A stretch of 28,506 bases of DNA, taken from an uncultured Bacteroidales bacterium (GTDB lineage: Bacteria > Bacteroidota > Bacteroidia > Bacteroidales > WCHB1-69). Location of the stretch: positions 1-28,506 of the forward strand of contig CALECM010000020.1 of assembly GCA_937949745.1 (NCBI GenBank), read 5' to 3'. Shown here in pieces: positions 1-8,541 of the stretch. A program made the position numbers and the translations under genes. The first letter of the stretch is position 1; each line of letters opens with the position of its first letter. The notes under the pieces are model-generated. The model worked only from the letters and a program-made list of their open reading frames with translations, did no database searches and had not been told where the DNA came from.

Positions 1-208
1 TAATTGGCAAAAATACATTTTTTTGCTTAATATTCCCATTATACCGGGATGGCTTACGGATAGTAATAACAGAGATGATTAAGCTGTCCCGGATTTAAAC
101 AGCCCTGTAATTAATTTGTTGACTTCGTCATTGAAGAAGCTTTACTTAAAACATTCTTTTTTCATCAGGAAATCAGGCTGATTTTTCTCATGATTCGCTA
201 AAAAATGT

Positions 209-216
209 TATTTTTG
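209..216 (+). promoter_or_regulatory. Bacteroidota-type -7 box upstream of pyrG
   Basis: TATTTTTG fits the Bacteroidota -7 consensus TAnnTTTG and lies 25 bases before the pyrG start codon. No convincing TTTG -33 element is seen at the usual distance. The rest of the first 240 bases shows no gene. Confidence 0.55.
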
Positions 217-241
217 CAGTTTATTTAATTTACATAAATCT

Positions 242-1858
242 ATGGCAACAAAATATGTCTTCGTTTTAGGCGGAGTTGTTTCCGGTTTAGGAAAAGGCAT
301 CACGGCAGCATCTTTAGGTCGTTTATTAAAATCCAGGGGAGTAAAGGTGACCATGCAAAAGCTGGACCCCTACCTGAATATGGATCCCGGGACCATGAAT
401 CCATACCAGCACGGTGAGGTTTTCGTTACGGAAGACGGCGGGGAGACAGATCTGGATATCGGTCACTATGAGCGTTTTATTGATGAGAATCTAAACAAGC
501 ATTGTAATGTTACGGCCGGAAAGATCTATTACCAGGTAATCGATAACGAAAGAAACGGCTTATATATGGGAGCTACCGTGCAAATGATACCGCATGTTAC
601 CAATCTCATCAAAGAAAAGATCAGGCTGAACGCACAAACGAATAATGCGGATGTGGCTATTGTAGAGGTCGGCGGTACCGTCGGGGATTATGAAAGTTTA
701 CCTTTTCTGGAAGCCATCAGGCAATTTGCCGCCGAAGAAGGGGCAAATAACTGCATGTATATCCATGTGGCGCTTATTCCTTCTATCACACCGAGTAATG
801 AACTGAAGACCAAACCCGCGCAGCATAGCGTAAAAGAATTATTGAGTATCGGTATTCAGCCGGACATACTGGTATGTCGCTGCCAGCATCCTTTCGGGAA
901 AGAAATTAAGGAGAAGTTATCGCTCTTCTGCAACGTGAAACTGGATAATATTATTGAAAACATAGATATGCCTTCGCTGTATGAAATTCCGCTTGCCCTC
1001 GAAGAAGAAGGTTTAGCGGAACAGGTGATTAAAAGGCTTATGATACAATGCAAAGAAAAAGATCTTTCGGATTGGGAAGAAATGGTTCAGGAGAGCAAAA
1101 AGAAAACTTCCCGGACCAATATCGCGCTGGTCGGAAAATATACGGAATTGCAGGATGCTTACCTGAGTGTGGTGGAAGCATTGAAACACGCCGCCATCGC
1201 CCGTAATACCGACCTGAAAATTACCTGGCTGGATTCGGAAGAAATTACGGAAAAGAATGCCGGAACGGTTTTGAAAAATATGGACGGCATGATCATCCCC
1301 GGCGGCTTCGGAGGACGGGGTGTCGAAGGAAAAATCAATGCGGCGCGTTACGCACGGGAAAACAAAATCCCGTTCCTGGGATTATGTCTGGGTATGCAGA
1401 TCGCGATTATTGAATTTGCCAGGAACGTGGCAGACCTGAAAAAGGCCAATAGTACGGAGATAGATGCGAATACTCCGCATCCTGTTATAGATTTCCTTCC
1501 GGGACAAAATGAGTTTAGTATGCTCGGGGGCACCCTCAGATTGGGAAAATACCCCTGTAAGATAAAAACCGGTACCAAAGCCTGGGATGCTTATCAGGTT
1601 AAAGAGATCGACGAACGTCACCGTCACCGTTATGAGGTGAACAATGATTACCGGGATCTGCTGGAAAGCAAAGGACTGGTTATTTGCGGTACATCTCCCA
1701 ACGGTCATATTGTAGAGATGATAGAAGTGGAGGATCATCCCTGGTATGTGGCATGCCAGTTCCATCCGGAATTTAAATCAAGACCCAACAGACCGCATCC
1801 GTTGTTCAAAGGATTTATAGAAGCTGCTGTCCGGCATCAGGGAAAAGAAACCTTATAA
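242..1858 (+). CDS. pyrG: CTP synthase
   Basis: CTP synthase makes CTP from UTP, ATP and glutamine, the last step of de novo pyrimidine nucleotide synthesis in the cytoplasm. The 538 residues match the usual family length. The N-terminal synthetase domain (about 1-270) opens with VFVLGGVVSGLGKG, whose P-loop lies at residues 14-19, and carries the family block LDPYLNMDPGTM near 41-52. The C-terminal class I glutamine amidotransferase domain (about 292-535) has the nucleophile elbow GLCLGMQ with Cys382, and the His508/Glu510 pair in FHPEF completes the triad. All key residues are present, so the enzyme should work. The start fits because MATKYVFV begins the conserved fold directly. The next gene follows after 20 bases on the same strand, so co-transcription is likely. 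Confidence 0.98.
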   Translation: MATKYVFVLGGVVSGLGKGITAASLGRLLKSRGVKVTMQKLDPYLNMDPGTMNPYQHGEVFVTEDGGETDLDIGHYERFIDENLNKHCNVTAGKIYYQVIDNERNGLYMGATVQMIPHVTNLIKEKIRLNAQTNNADVAIVEVGGTVGDYESLPFLEAIRQFAAEEGANNCMYIHVALIPSITPSNELKTKPAQHSVKELLSIGIQPDILVCRCQHPFGKEIKEKLSLFCNVKLDNIIENIDMPSLYEIPLALEEEGLAEQVIKRLMIQCKEKDLSDWEEMVQESKKKTSRTNIALVGKYTELQDAYLSVVEALKHAAIARNTDLKITWLDSEEITEKNAGTVLKNMDGMIIPGGFGGRGVEGKINAARYARENKIPFLGLCLGMQIAIIEFARNVADLKKANSTEIDANTPHPVIDFLPGQNEFSMLGGTLRLGKYPCKIKTGTKAWDAYQVKEIDERHRHRYEVNNDYRDLLESKGLVICGTSPNGHIVEMIEVEDHPWYVACQFHPEFKSRPNRPHPLFKGFIEAAVRHQGKETL

Positions 1859-1878
1859 GCAGCAACCCACTACATAAT

Positions 1879-3057
1879 ATGAAGAAGATCATTTTGCAGA
1901 AAGGGAAGGAGAAGTCCCTGCAACGGTTTCACCCCTGGGTATTTTCAGGAGCCGTTCAAAAGCAGGAAGGAGATCCCGGAGATGGTGAGATAGTGGAAGT
2001 ATTGGATGCAAATCATCAATATCTGGCTACCGGCCATTATTACAACAGTTCCATCGCAGTCCGTATCTTTAGTTTTGAACGGATCGTTCCTACCGGGGAA
2101 TTTTGGAAAGGAAGAATTTCCGACGCTTTGTATTTCCGGCAAATCATGGGACTATTCCAAAACGAGCGTACCAATATGTTCCGGCTGGTGAACGGGGAAG
2201 GTGATATGTTGCCCGGACTGATCATCGATTGGTTTGACGGAAATCTGGTTCTGCAATTCCATTCATACGGGATGTATCTGTTGAAAGATACTTTTACAGG
2301 GATATTGAAGGAATTATTAGGCGGAAAAATAAAGTCCATATATAATAAAAGTGCCCTGACCATGCCTGAAATGAAAGGCTGCCATTTTGGAGATGAACTT
2401 CTTTACGGGAAGATAGATGAAGTAATGGTAAAGGAAAACGGTCATGAATTTTATATTGATATTTTACAGGGACAGAAGACGGGCTTTTTTATTGATCAAC
2501 GTGAAAGCAGGAAATTAGTGGGCGATTATGCCAAAGGAAAAAATGTGTTGAATCTTTTCTGTTATACCGGAGGTTTTTCCGTGTATGCCGCCGCCGGCGG
2601 GGCGAAAGAGGTGCATTCCGTGGACATCTCGAAAAAAGCTATAGAATATACGGAGAGAAATATGGCCCTGCTGGAAGGATCGCACTCATACGATTCATTC
2701 GTCGGTAATGTTTTTGATTTTCTGGATACGATGCCGGCAAATCTTTATGACCTGATCATCCTGGATCCGCCTGCTTTCGCCAAACACCACAAAGTCAAAG
2801 AACAAGGTATCAAAGGATACCGTAATATTAACCGGAAAGCGCTTGAGAAAATTAAAAAGGGCGGGTTATTATTTACTTTTTCCTGCTCTCAGGCCATTTC
2901 CCGTGATGATTTCCAGACCCTGCTGTTTTCGGCTGCGGTGATGGAAAAAAGAGATGTGCGTGTAGTAAAGTCCCTGCAACAATCCGTAGATCATCCCGTT
3001 AATATATATCATCCTGAGGGATCATATCTTAAAGGATTTATGCTCTACGTGAACTAA
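1879..3057 (+). CDS. Class I SAM-dependent rRNA methyltransferase, RlmI/RlmK family
   Basis: This is a likely 23S rRNA cytosine-5 methyltransferase of the RlmI group. Residues 1-70 look like the PUA RNA-binding domain of that family (RFHPWVFSGAV near 16-26). A middle domain follows, then a Rossmann methyltransferase domain with SAM motif I NLFCYTGGFSVYA at 225-237, an acidic residue in SVDIS at 247-251, and motif IV ILDPPAFAK at 294-302. The conserved cysteine lies in FSCSQ (Cys336). The length of 392 residues is typical of RlmI. I do not assign rlmI as the symbol, because Bacteroidota paralogues may modify a different base. It is probably co-transcribed with pyrG. Confidence 0.9.
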   Translation: MKKIILQKGKEKSLQRFHPWVFSGAVQKQEGDPGDGEIVEVLDANHQYLATGHYYNSSIAVRIFSFERIVPTGEFWKGRISDALYFRQIMGLFQNERTNMFRLVNGEGDMLPGLIIDWFDGNLVLQFHSYGMYLLKDTFTGILKELLGGKIKSIYNKSALTMPEMKGCHFGDELLYGKIDEVMVKENGHEFYIDILQGQKTGFFIDQRESRKLVGDYAKGKNVLNLFCYTGGFSVYAAAGGAKEVHSVDISKKAIEYTERNMALLEGSHSYDSFVGNVFDFLDTMPANLYDLIILDPPAFAKHHKVKEQGIKGYRNINRKALEKIKKGGLLFTFSCSQAISRDDFQTLLFSAAVMEKRDVRVVKSLQQSVDHPVNIYHPEGSYLKGFMLYVN

Positions 3058-3116
3058 TGGATGTTTCCCACGTTTGTAAAGATAGCAATAAGGTAATACC
3101 GTAATGGAATGATATT

Positions 3117-5177
3117 ATGAAATTTGTAAATCCTCTCTTTTTATTTGGATTATTCGCCATCTTAATACCCATAATAATTCATCTTTTCAATTTCAGAAGA
3201 TATAAAACCACTTATTTCTCCAATGTAAAGTTACTCCGGAATATCTTACTGAAGACCAAGAGGGAATCACAGCTCCAGCATCTGATCGTTTTATTTTTAC
3301 GTATCCTGGGTATCGCCGCTTTGGTATTTGCTTTTGCACAGCCTTACATTCCGCTTAACCGCGAACAGGCAGGCGGTGGTAAGCTGGTGACTGTATTTGT
3401 GGATAATTCTTATTCCATGGAAGCAGGTTCCAGAGACGGGAATTTACTTCAGGATGCGGTCACGGCCGCCAAAAATATTGTCAACGCATTCGATTACGCC
3501 GACGAATTTATTTTGACCACACAGGATTTTTCCGCAAAAGAATCGAGAGTCCTCAATAAAGACGAGATACTCCATCTGCTGGATGAGGTGGCGATTTCCG
3601 TCCATAGCCGGCCGTTAAAAGAGATCACGGCATTCCAACAGAATATTGCCTCGTATTCCAATAACGATCAGCGATACGCCTATTATATTTCCGATTTCCA
3701 GAAACAGCAGTTCGATCTTTCCGCACTTTCCGCGATACCGGGCCAAAATTCTTTTGTATTACAGGTGCCGGCCGCCCAGATCAATAATATCGCGATCGAC
3801 AGTTGCTGGTTCTCCAGTCCGGTTTTTACCATAGGGCAACAAGTTTCGCTTACTGTGCGTGTCCATAATTACGGCACCAACGATATCGAGAAATTACCCG
3901 TAAGGTTATTCGTAAATGACCAGCAGCGTTCTCTGGCTGCTATTGATCTGAAAGCCAATAGTTATGCTGATTACCAGATGCATTATAATATTACTTCTCC
4001 CGGTATTCAGAGGGGCGTATTGCAAATTGATGACACACCCATTACTTTCGATGATCAGCTTTACCTGATCTATGAAGTTACGGAATCAACCCCGGTAATT
4101 GCCATAGAACAGAAAAATGAACGGAATAAATATTTGAATGCCCTGTACGGAAAAGATTCTGTTTTTGTTTTCACTGCCATGAATGAAGATCAGGTTAATT
4201 ATTCGCAATTTGATAACGCGCACCTTATCGTATTGAATGAGTTAAAAGGCCTTTCTTCCGGATTGGCCGATGAATTGACGAAATTTGTCGAGCGGGGAGG
4301 CGCTTTGCTGATCTTTCCGCATGAAGAGTTGCAACAACCGGAATGGCAAAGTTTCCTTTCCGGACTGGGAGTCGGTTATTACCAGAACATGGTGACCCAG
4401 TCGCTCAAAGCCGGGAAAATCAATACGGAGAGTATTTACTATAAAGGAAGTTTGGACCGCTCTGATATGTCTTTGGATATGCCCACGGTGTTAAAACATT
4501 TTGAAATTTCCCGTTCTTCTTCCGTTCCTGTCGAAAATATTATCTCTTTGGAGAATGGAGATCCTTTGCTCAATGTTTATAATACCGGAAGAGGAAAAGT
4601 ATACATATCTTCCGTGGCCCTGAATGATGACTTCGGACAGGCCCACAAGCACGCACTTTTCTTTGTGCCCTTACATAACATAGGGATTATGAGCCAGATC
4701 CGGAACAAATTATATAATATTATCGGGAAAGATGATATCTATACGGTTAACCGTACCGGAAGCCACTCGGAAGATCTTTTCGTGGTCAGATCCGAGGAGC
4801 AGGATTTTGAATTTATCCCGGGACAGCGTAATGCAGGAAACGAGACCATTCTTTATTTACATTCACAGATACAGGATCCCGGTTTTTATGATATCAGGAA
4901 AGGAGAAGTCCCGGTTTCAACGATGGCTTTCAATTATGACAGGAAAGAATCCGACCTGACCTATTATTCTGAAAAAGAATTGGAAGAAATAGGCGGGACC
5001 GGTGAATATCCTTTCCAGGTGATCGATGCCGGAACCAAAAACCTTACCGATCAGATATCTTCTTCCATGAATGGGAGACCGCTATGGCGGTATTTCATCT
5101 TACTTGCCCTTCTTTGCTTTTTAGCGGAAGTCCTTCTCCTCCGTTTCTGGGGAAAAGCGAAAATGAGAAACGAGTAA
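3117..5177 (+). CDS. BatA-domain membrane protein with von Willebrand-like region
   Basis: Residues 1-80 match the aerotolerance regulator (BatA) N-terminal domain: a hydrophobic helix at about 5-24, a basic loop (FNFRRYKTTYFSNVKLL), a second helix near 57-75, then FAQPYIP. A von Willebrand-like region follows, with a DxSxS pattern (Asp96, Ser98, Ser100) in FVDNSYSM. The long middle part is likely periplasmic. A last transmembrane helix near 663-680 ends in a short basic tail. Proteins of this build are common in Bacteroidota and are thought to be inner-membrane assembly or stress factors; the exact role is unknown. The stop codon overlaps the next start (TAATG), so the two products are probably made together. 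Confidence 0.85.
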   Translation: MKFVNPLFLFGLFAILIPIIIHLFNFRRYKTTYFSNVKLLRNILLKTKRESQLQHLIVLFLRILGIAALVFAFAQPYIPLNREQAGGGKLVTVFVDNSYSMEAGSRDGNLLQDAVTAAKNIVNAFDYADEFILTTQDFSAKESRVLNKDEILHLLDEVAISVHSRPLKEITAFQQNIASYSNNDQRYAYYISDFQKQQFDLSALSAIPGQNSFVLQVPAAQINNIAIDSCWFSSPVFTIGQQVSLTVRVHNYGTNDIEKLPVRLFVNDQQRSLAAIDLKANSYADYQMHYNITSPGIQRGVLQIDDTPITFDDQLYLIYEVTESTPVIAIEQKNERNKYLNALYGKDSVFVFTAMNEDQVNYSQFDNAHLIVLNELKGLSSGLADELTKFVERGGALLIFPHEELQQPEWQSFLSGLGVGYYQNMVTQSLKAGKINTESIYYKGSLDRSDMSLDMPTVLKHFEISRSSSVPVENIISLENGDPLLNVYNTGRGKVYISSVALNDDFGQAHKHALFFVPLHNIGIMSQIRNKLYNIIGKDDIYTVNRTGSHSEDLFVVRSEEQDFEFIPGQRNAGNETILYLHSQIQDPGFYDIRKGEVPVSTMAFNYDRKESDLTYYSEKELEEIGGTGEYPFQVIDAGTKNLTDQISSSMNGRPLWRYFILLALLCFLAEVLLLRFWGKAKMRNE

Positions 5178-7468
5178 TGGAGGCAAATAATAAGGATAAG
5201 AAAATTAAACGGATACTTTTTGTTTTAATACCGGTCGCCTTATTGGCGGCGGCAGGATTGACTTTTATTTTTACCCGTCCTGATTTTATCGAAACGGTCA
5301 AGAAAGAGACGGCTAAAATCCGTAAATCGGAATACATTCCTAATCAGAAACTGGATATGGAAACGCGTCTTGTATTCCGCCAACGTGATTCGCTCTACGG
5401 CATTTTCAGGGATAATTTCCGGTTTCATTATCAAACATTAGCGCTGGCTCATTTTCCCGACAGCAGCGGATTGATCGTCATCTCGGAACCACCGCCGTAT
5501 TTCGACATGGAAATGATTGACACGATATTCAATAAATTTAATTATCAGGTTGAAACCCGAAACCATAAGATCGGATACGACGGAAAAGTAACGGATATCC
5601 TTATTTCAATGGTCAATGCTTCAGGTGAAAATCTCCGGAACCTTATCGCCCGGCTTTCATCGGAATTATACCTGTCCGATTATAAACCCTATGCCCTGAA
5701 TCTTTATGATGACCAAAAACGGGTTTATTTTTCCGGATCCGGTCTGGATTACCAGATATCCCTGTCTGAATTTCATCATTGGTTTATTGAAGAGCAGGAA
5801 CCATTCATGATAATGGACGATACTTCCGGAATCGAAACAATTGCTTCAATCTTCCGGGAAAAGAAGAACGGGATTTATTTTAGTCGGCAGCCGGGATTTG
5901 TAGCATGGGCTATTCCCAGGGGAAGTGACCTTTCGGATCATACGGGAATGATAAGGCAATTTACACTGGATGCCGACCTGATACTCGGGGCGCTGGCCGA
6001 TTCGTCTACATTGGTTATTATTGGAAGGGAAAGGGAACTTCCTCTGCACGAGTTACCGCCGCTGAATGTGGAAACCGTCCTGCTTTTGGCTTCCATTACG
6101 GAAAAGGAGTTGTCCCAAAGTCTGGATATCAATGACTTGTTAGCCGGTAAAATGGGTAACGGACGCGACTGGTGTCCCACTTACCTGAGTAAGGAACTGG
6201 AAAATACCGAATTCGGACACTTGTTGACCATTACCGATATATTACTCAAAGACTGGTCGGAGAGAGGGACCATTAAGGAAGCCTATTACCGTTATCCCAA
6301 ACCTTCCCGTTATCCTTTCGACCAGCCGCTTTTCAAGAAACTGGGATTAAACGAACTGGTCTATAACTGGAATACGGCTAATGCCATGTATGCCATCGAT
6401 ACGGAAGAAATTACGATCTATACGCTTAACCGTACGGGTTCGCTTCCGGTCTCTTATTTTAATTCACAGGAAAGGAGCGTCTCGGTGGGAAATCGATATG
6501 AGAACCACGCATACCATTATTTTGCCACGATCGGTAATACCGATTTGGCAAGAGTGGTTCAATACACCGCACTTTACCAGCTTTTTATTGACAACGGGAT
6601 TACGTATTCTGGAGATATTCCATCTTCTTTTCCCCATAATAAACCCTATCTTTTACTTGAGCCGGCGAAAAAATTACTGACAATCTTCAAAGAATATCCG
6701 GAAAACAATATCCAAATCTTAGCGGATACCCTTTCCAAAATCAAATTCAATGATTATCAACGGGAGAAGGTGGAGGAGCAGATGGCGGATTATGAGCGGC
6801 AGCATAATTTTCTTTATACCACAGAACAAAGAGAATCCATTCACGGGAATGTCATGCGTGACAGTCGCCGGCAAATTGCCGGTGAACTATCTGCGGTCAA
6901 GAGAATGTTAAATGGATTGTCGGATGAAAATTTTGAAAAACTGGCCCGTTATCTTTCTTATCCGCGCGGTATGAAAATCAGGGATCGTGAAAGTTATAAT
7001 ATTTACCTTAAAGCCAGGCAGGTGAACCAGTTGGTGTGGACATTGGGTAAGCAGCATTTATCATTGGCGGGTCTCGAGTTAAATGATGTCAAGAATGAAT
7101 ATGTACGTAAACTCGCCGGTTCTTCGGCTCCCTATCTCAAAACCCCATCGGTCATTATCACTTTTAATGATTTTTTGACTACGGGCGGACATAACTTATC
7201 ATCTAAGATCAGCCGGGTGAATTCCATGAATCATTATAAAAAGAGTTCTTCCACGCCTGCGCAGCCTTCGACAGAAAATAAACCGGCAACTCCTTCGTCC
7301 GGCAATCGACCTGTTTCCACCGGAAAACAAACAAATTCAAAGAAAATATCCGGTTCATCCCCGACGGTTTCTTCCGCTAAAGCTGTGGCAAAAGCACCGG
7401 TACGAAGCAGAAATGAAGTGATTCCCGCTGTATCCAGAGACAGGAGGGGTTTTAGGGTGGATAATTAG
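5177..7468 (+). CDS. Membrane-anchored protein of unknown function
   Basis: I do not recognise a named family beyond conserved Bacteroidales proteins found next to BatA-type genes. The ATG at 5177 is preferred over an upstream in-frame ATG at 5084, because it overlaps the preceding stop (TAATG) and leads straight into a basic stretch (KDKKIKR) and one transmembrane helix at about residues 12-32. That gives 763 residues. The rest should lie outside the inner membrane as a mixed globular region. The last 90 or so residues are rich in Ser, Thr, Pro and Lys, look disordered, and are strongly basic at the very end. The overlap with the BatA-type gene suggests that the two proteins act together at the envelope. 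Confidence 0.8.
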   Translation: MEANNKDKKIKRILFVLIPVALLAAAGLTFIFTRPDFIETVKKETAKIRKSEYIPNQKLDMETRLVFRQRDSLYGIFRDNFRFHYQTLALAHFPDSSGLIVISEPPPYFDMEMIDTIFNKFNYQVETRNHKIGYDGKVTDILISMVNASGENLRNLIARLSSELYLSDYKPYALNLYDDQKRVYFSGSGLDYQISLSEFHHWFIEEQEPFMIMDDTSGIETIASIFREKKNGIYFSRQPGFVAWAIPRGSDLSDHTGMIRQFTLDADLILGALADSSTLVIIGRERELPLHELPPLNVETVLLLASITEKELSQSLDINDLLAGKMGNGRDWCPTYLSKELENTEFGHLLTITDILLKDWSERGTIKEAYYRYPKPSRYPFDQPLFKKLGLNELVYNWNTANAMYAIDTEEITIYTLNRTGSLPVSYFNSQERSVSVGNRYENHAYHYFATIGNTDLARVVQYTALYQLFIDNGITYSGDIPSSFPHNKPYLLLEPAKKLLTIFKEYPENNIQILADTLSKIKFNDYQREKVEEQMADYERQHNFLYTTEQRESIHGNVMRDSRRQIAGELSAVKRMLNGLSDENFEKLARYLSYPRGMKIRDRESYNIYLKARQVNQLVWTLGKQHLSLAGLELNDVKNEYVRKLAGSSAPYLKTPSVIITFNDFLTTGGHNLSSKISRVNSMNHYKKSSSTPAQPSTENKPATPSSGNRPVSTGKQTNSKKISGSSPTVSSAKAVAKAPVRSRNEVIPAVSRDRRGFRVDN

Positions 7469-7547
7469 ATTATTCCGGATCATATTTTAAGTATATACAC
7501 GGGATTGATAATTAAAATTCCCAACTTTTTAAGTATTACGAACTTTG

Positions 7548-7825
7548 TTACCTGTCGGAATAATGTCCTTTGGCTGCTATGATAATAACGGTTATTATTG
7601 TGTCATCGATTTTGTAGACAAGACGGTTTTTCTCATCAATTCTTCTTGACCAAAGCCCCGCAAATCATGTTTTAGTTTTTCCGGCTTTCCGGTTCCTGTT
7701 TCCGGGTGCCGTGTGAGTTCTTCAAGTAATAAGTAGATCTTTTCCAGTTTTTTTCTGTCCCCGGCTTTGGCATGAGATTCCAAATCTTTCTTAGCCTGTC
7801 CGGACAGTAACAGTTCATAAATCAT
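7548..7825 (-). pseudogene. YoeB/Txe-family mRNA interferase toxin, frameshifted
   Basis: The start reads MIYELLLSGQAKKDLES and is typical of Txe/YoeB toxins, which cleave mRNA at the ribosome. The reading frame changes after LKHDLRG: frame 0 continues as nonsense and stops at 7595. In the -1 frame the expected end appears, with LWSRRIDEKNRLVYKI and finally AAKGHYSDR before a stop at 7548-7550. One missing G in the run of four (plus-strand CCCC at 7656-7659) explains this; with five Gs a normal toxin of about 92 residues would result. The basic/Arg region and the terminal His-Tyr needed for RNase activity all lie beyond the shift. It may be a real inactivation or a homopolymer sequencing error. 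The start is 4 bases after the antitoxin stop. Confidence 0.85.
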
Positions 7826-7829
7826 CCTT

Positions 7830-8096
7830 TCATAGGTTTAAAATTCGTTTTACATCATCCAATGTCACTTTTTTTGTATTCCCGTCTTCAATTTCCCTGA
7901 GGGCTTTTTTTAATTTGGAAATCACATTAGGGTCGGAGAAATAAATATCAGTTTCTTCTTCCTCATTAATAGGAGTAAGTAAAACGGATTTACGCTTATT
8001 TCCACGATGTATGATGATCCTTTCAAATTCAGCAAGGTCAAAATACTTTTTTTGGTTTCCCCGGAATTCACGGGTACTTATAATTTTCATTTTCAT
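7830..8096 (-). CDS. Phd/YefM-family antitoxin
   Basis: The protein is the antitoxin partner of the YoeB-type toxin just downstream. Starting at 8096 it has 88 residues and opens with MKMKIISTREFRGNQKKYFD, the N-terminal DNA-binding fold of the Phd/YefM group. The variable acidic C-terminus (EEEETDIYFSD and beyond) is the part that normally wraps the toxin. The frame stays open to 8198, but that extension runs through the likely promoter and operator and is not family-like, so I prefer 8096 (8090 is an alternative). The stop lies 4 bases from the toxin start, the usual antitoxin-first layout. Autoregulation through the palindromes upstream is likely. Confidence 0.85.
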   Translation of the reverse strand: MKMKIISTREFRGNQKKYFDLAEFERIIIHRGNKRKSVLLTPINEEEETDIYFSDPNVISKLKKALREIEDGNTKKVTLDDVKRILNL

Positions 8097-8165
8097 AGTT
8101 TTCTGTTTTATAATTTCTTTCGTCCGGATTTCTACTCTGAGAAAATCTCTATTCCCCTTAACGAG

Positions 8166-8205
8166 TGTGTACACATATATGTTCGCAAACGTGAACACAA
8201 ATATA
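8166..8205 (-). promoter_or_regulatory. Promoter and probable operator of the toxin-antitoxin operon
   Basis: On the minus strand a -7 box TATATTTG (8198-8205) is followed by an interrupted palindrome (TGTTC at 8180-8184 with GAACA at 8193-8197) and a perfect palindrome TGTGTACACA (8166-8175). The core TGTACA of the second equals the hexamer known from YefM-YoeB operators. The layout fits repression by the antitoxin or its complex, and it supports the antitoxin start at 8096. Confidence 0.55.
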
Positions 8206-8304
8206 CGTTTTTTTATAATACAAAAAGTGATTTTTGAAAAAATAAATCCTATTATGGAAAATATAAAATACAGCGGAAAGTCAAGATATCTAGGGATATC
8301 AACG

Positions 8305-8334
8305 AAAAAAGAGAGTGTAAACTCTCTTTTTTTT
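8305..8334 (-). terminator. Original terminator of the tRNA-Val gene
   Basis: A 6-bp stem (GAGAGT with ACTCTC, 8311-8326) has A/T runs on both sides, so on the minus strand it ends in a run of Ts. It lies directly beyond the left copy of the tRNA 3' end, so before island insertion it would have followed tRNA-Val. No gene reads toward it on the plus strand. Confidence 0.6.
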
Positions 8335-8345
8335 GTGGGAGTTGA
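8329..8345. repeat. Left attachment-site repeat of the genomic island
   Basis: The 17 bases ttttttgtgggagttga are identical to 17814-17830. They contain the last ten bases of the tRNA-Val gene plus its immediate 3' flank. A partial tRNA 3' end without a tRNA is the usual scar at the far end of a tRNA-targeted element. Just inside lie a short palindrome (gaactg and cagttc around aac, 8348-8362) and two tccacga repeats (8410-8416, 8421-8427) 11 bases apart. Confidence 0.75.
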
Positions 8346-8541
8346 CGGAACTGAACCAGTTCAACAAACGCTGTATTATCAGTGTTTTAAGCAGTACTTT
8401 TTATCGTTATCCACGATCTGTCCACGAGAAAATCGGGTACAAAAAGAAGAGTTCAAAATCGTTCTAACGATGGGGTAAAGATAATAATTTTCTGATAAAA
8501 AATTGGCTTTTGCTCCTGTTTTTTTATTTATTCAGAGATAA

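Noticed and set aside
8011..8478. Plus-strand frame of 155 codons
   Set aside because: It runs through the antitoxin start, its operator, the terminator and the attachment repeat, and its product is low in complexity with no family likeness.
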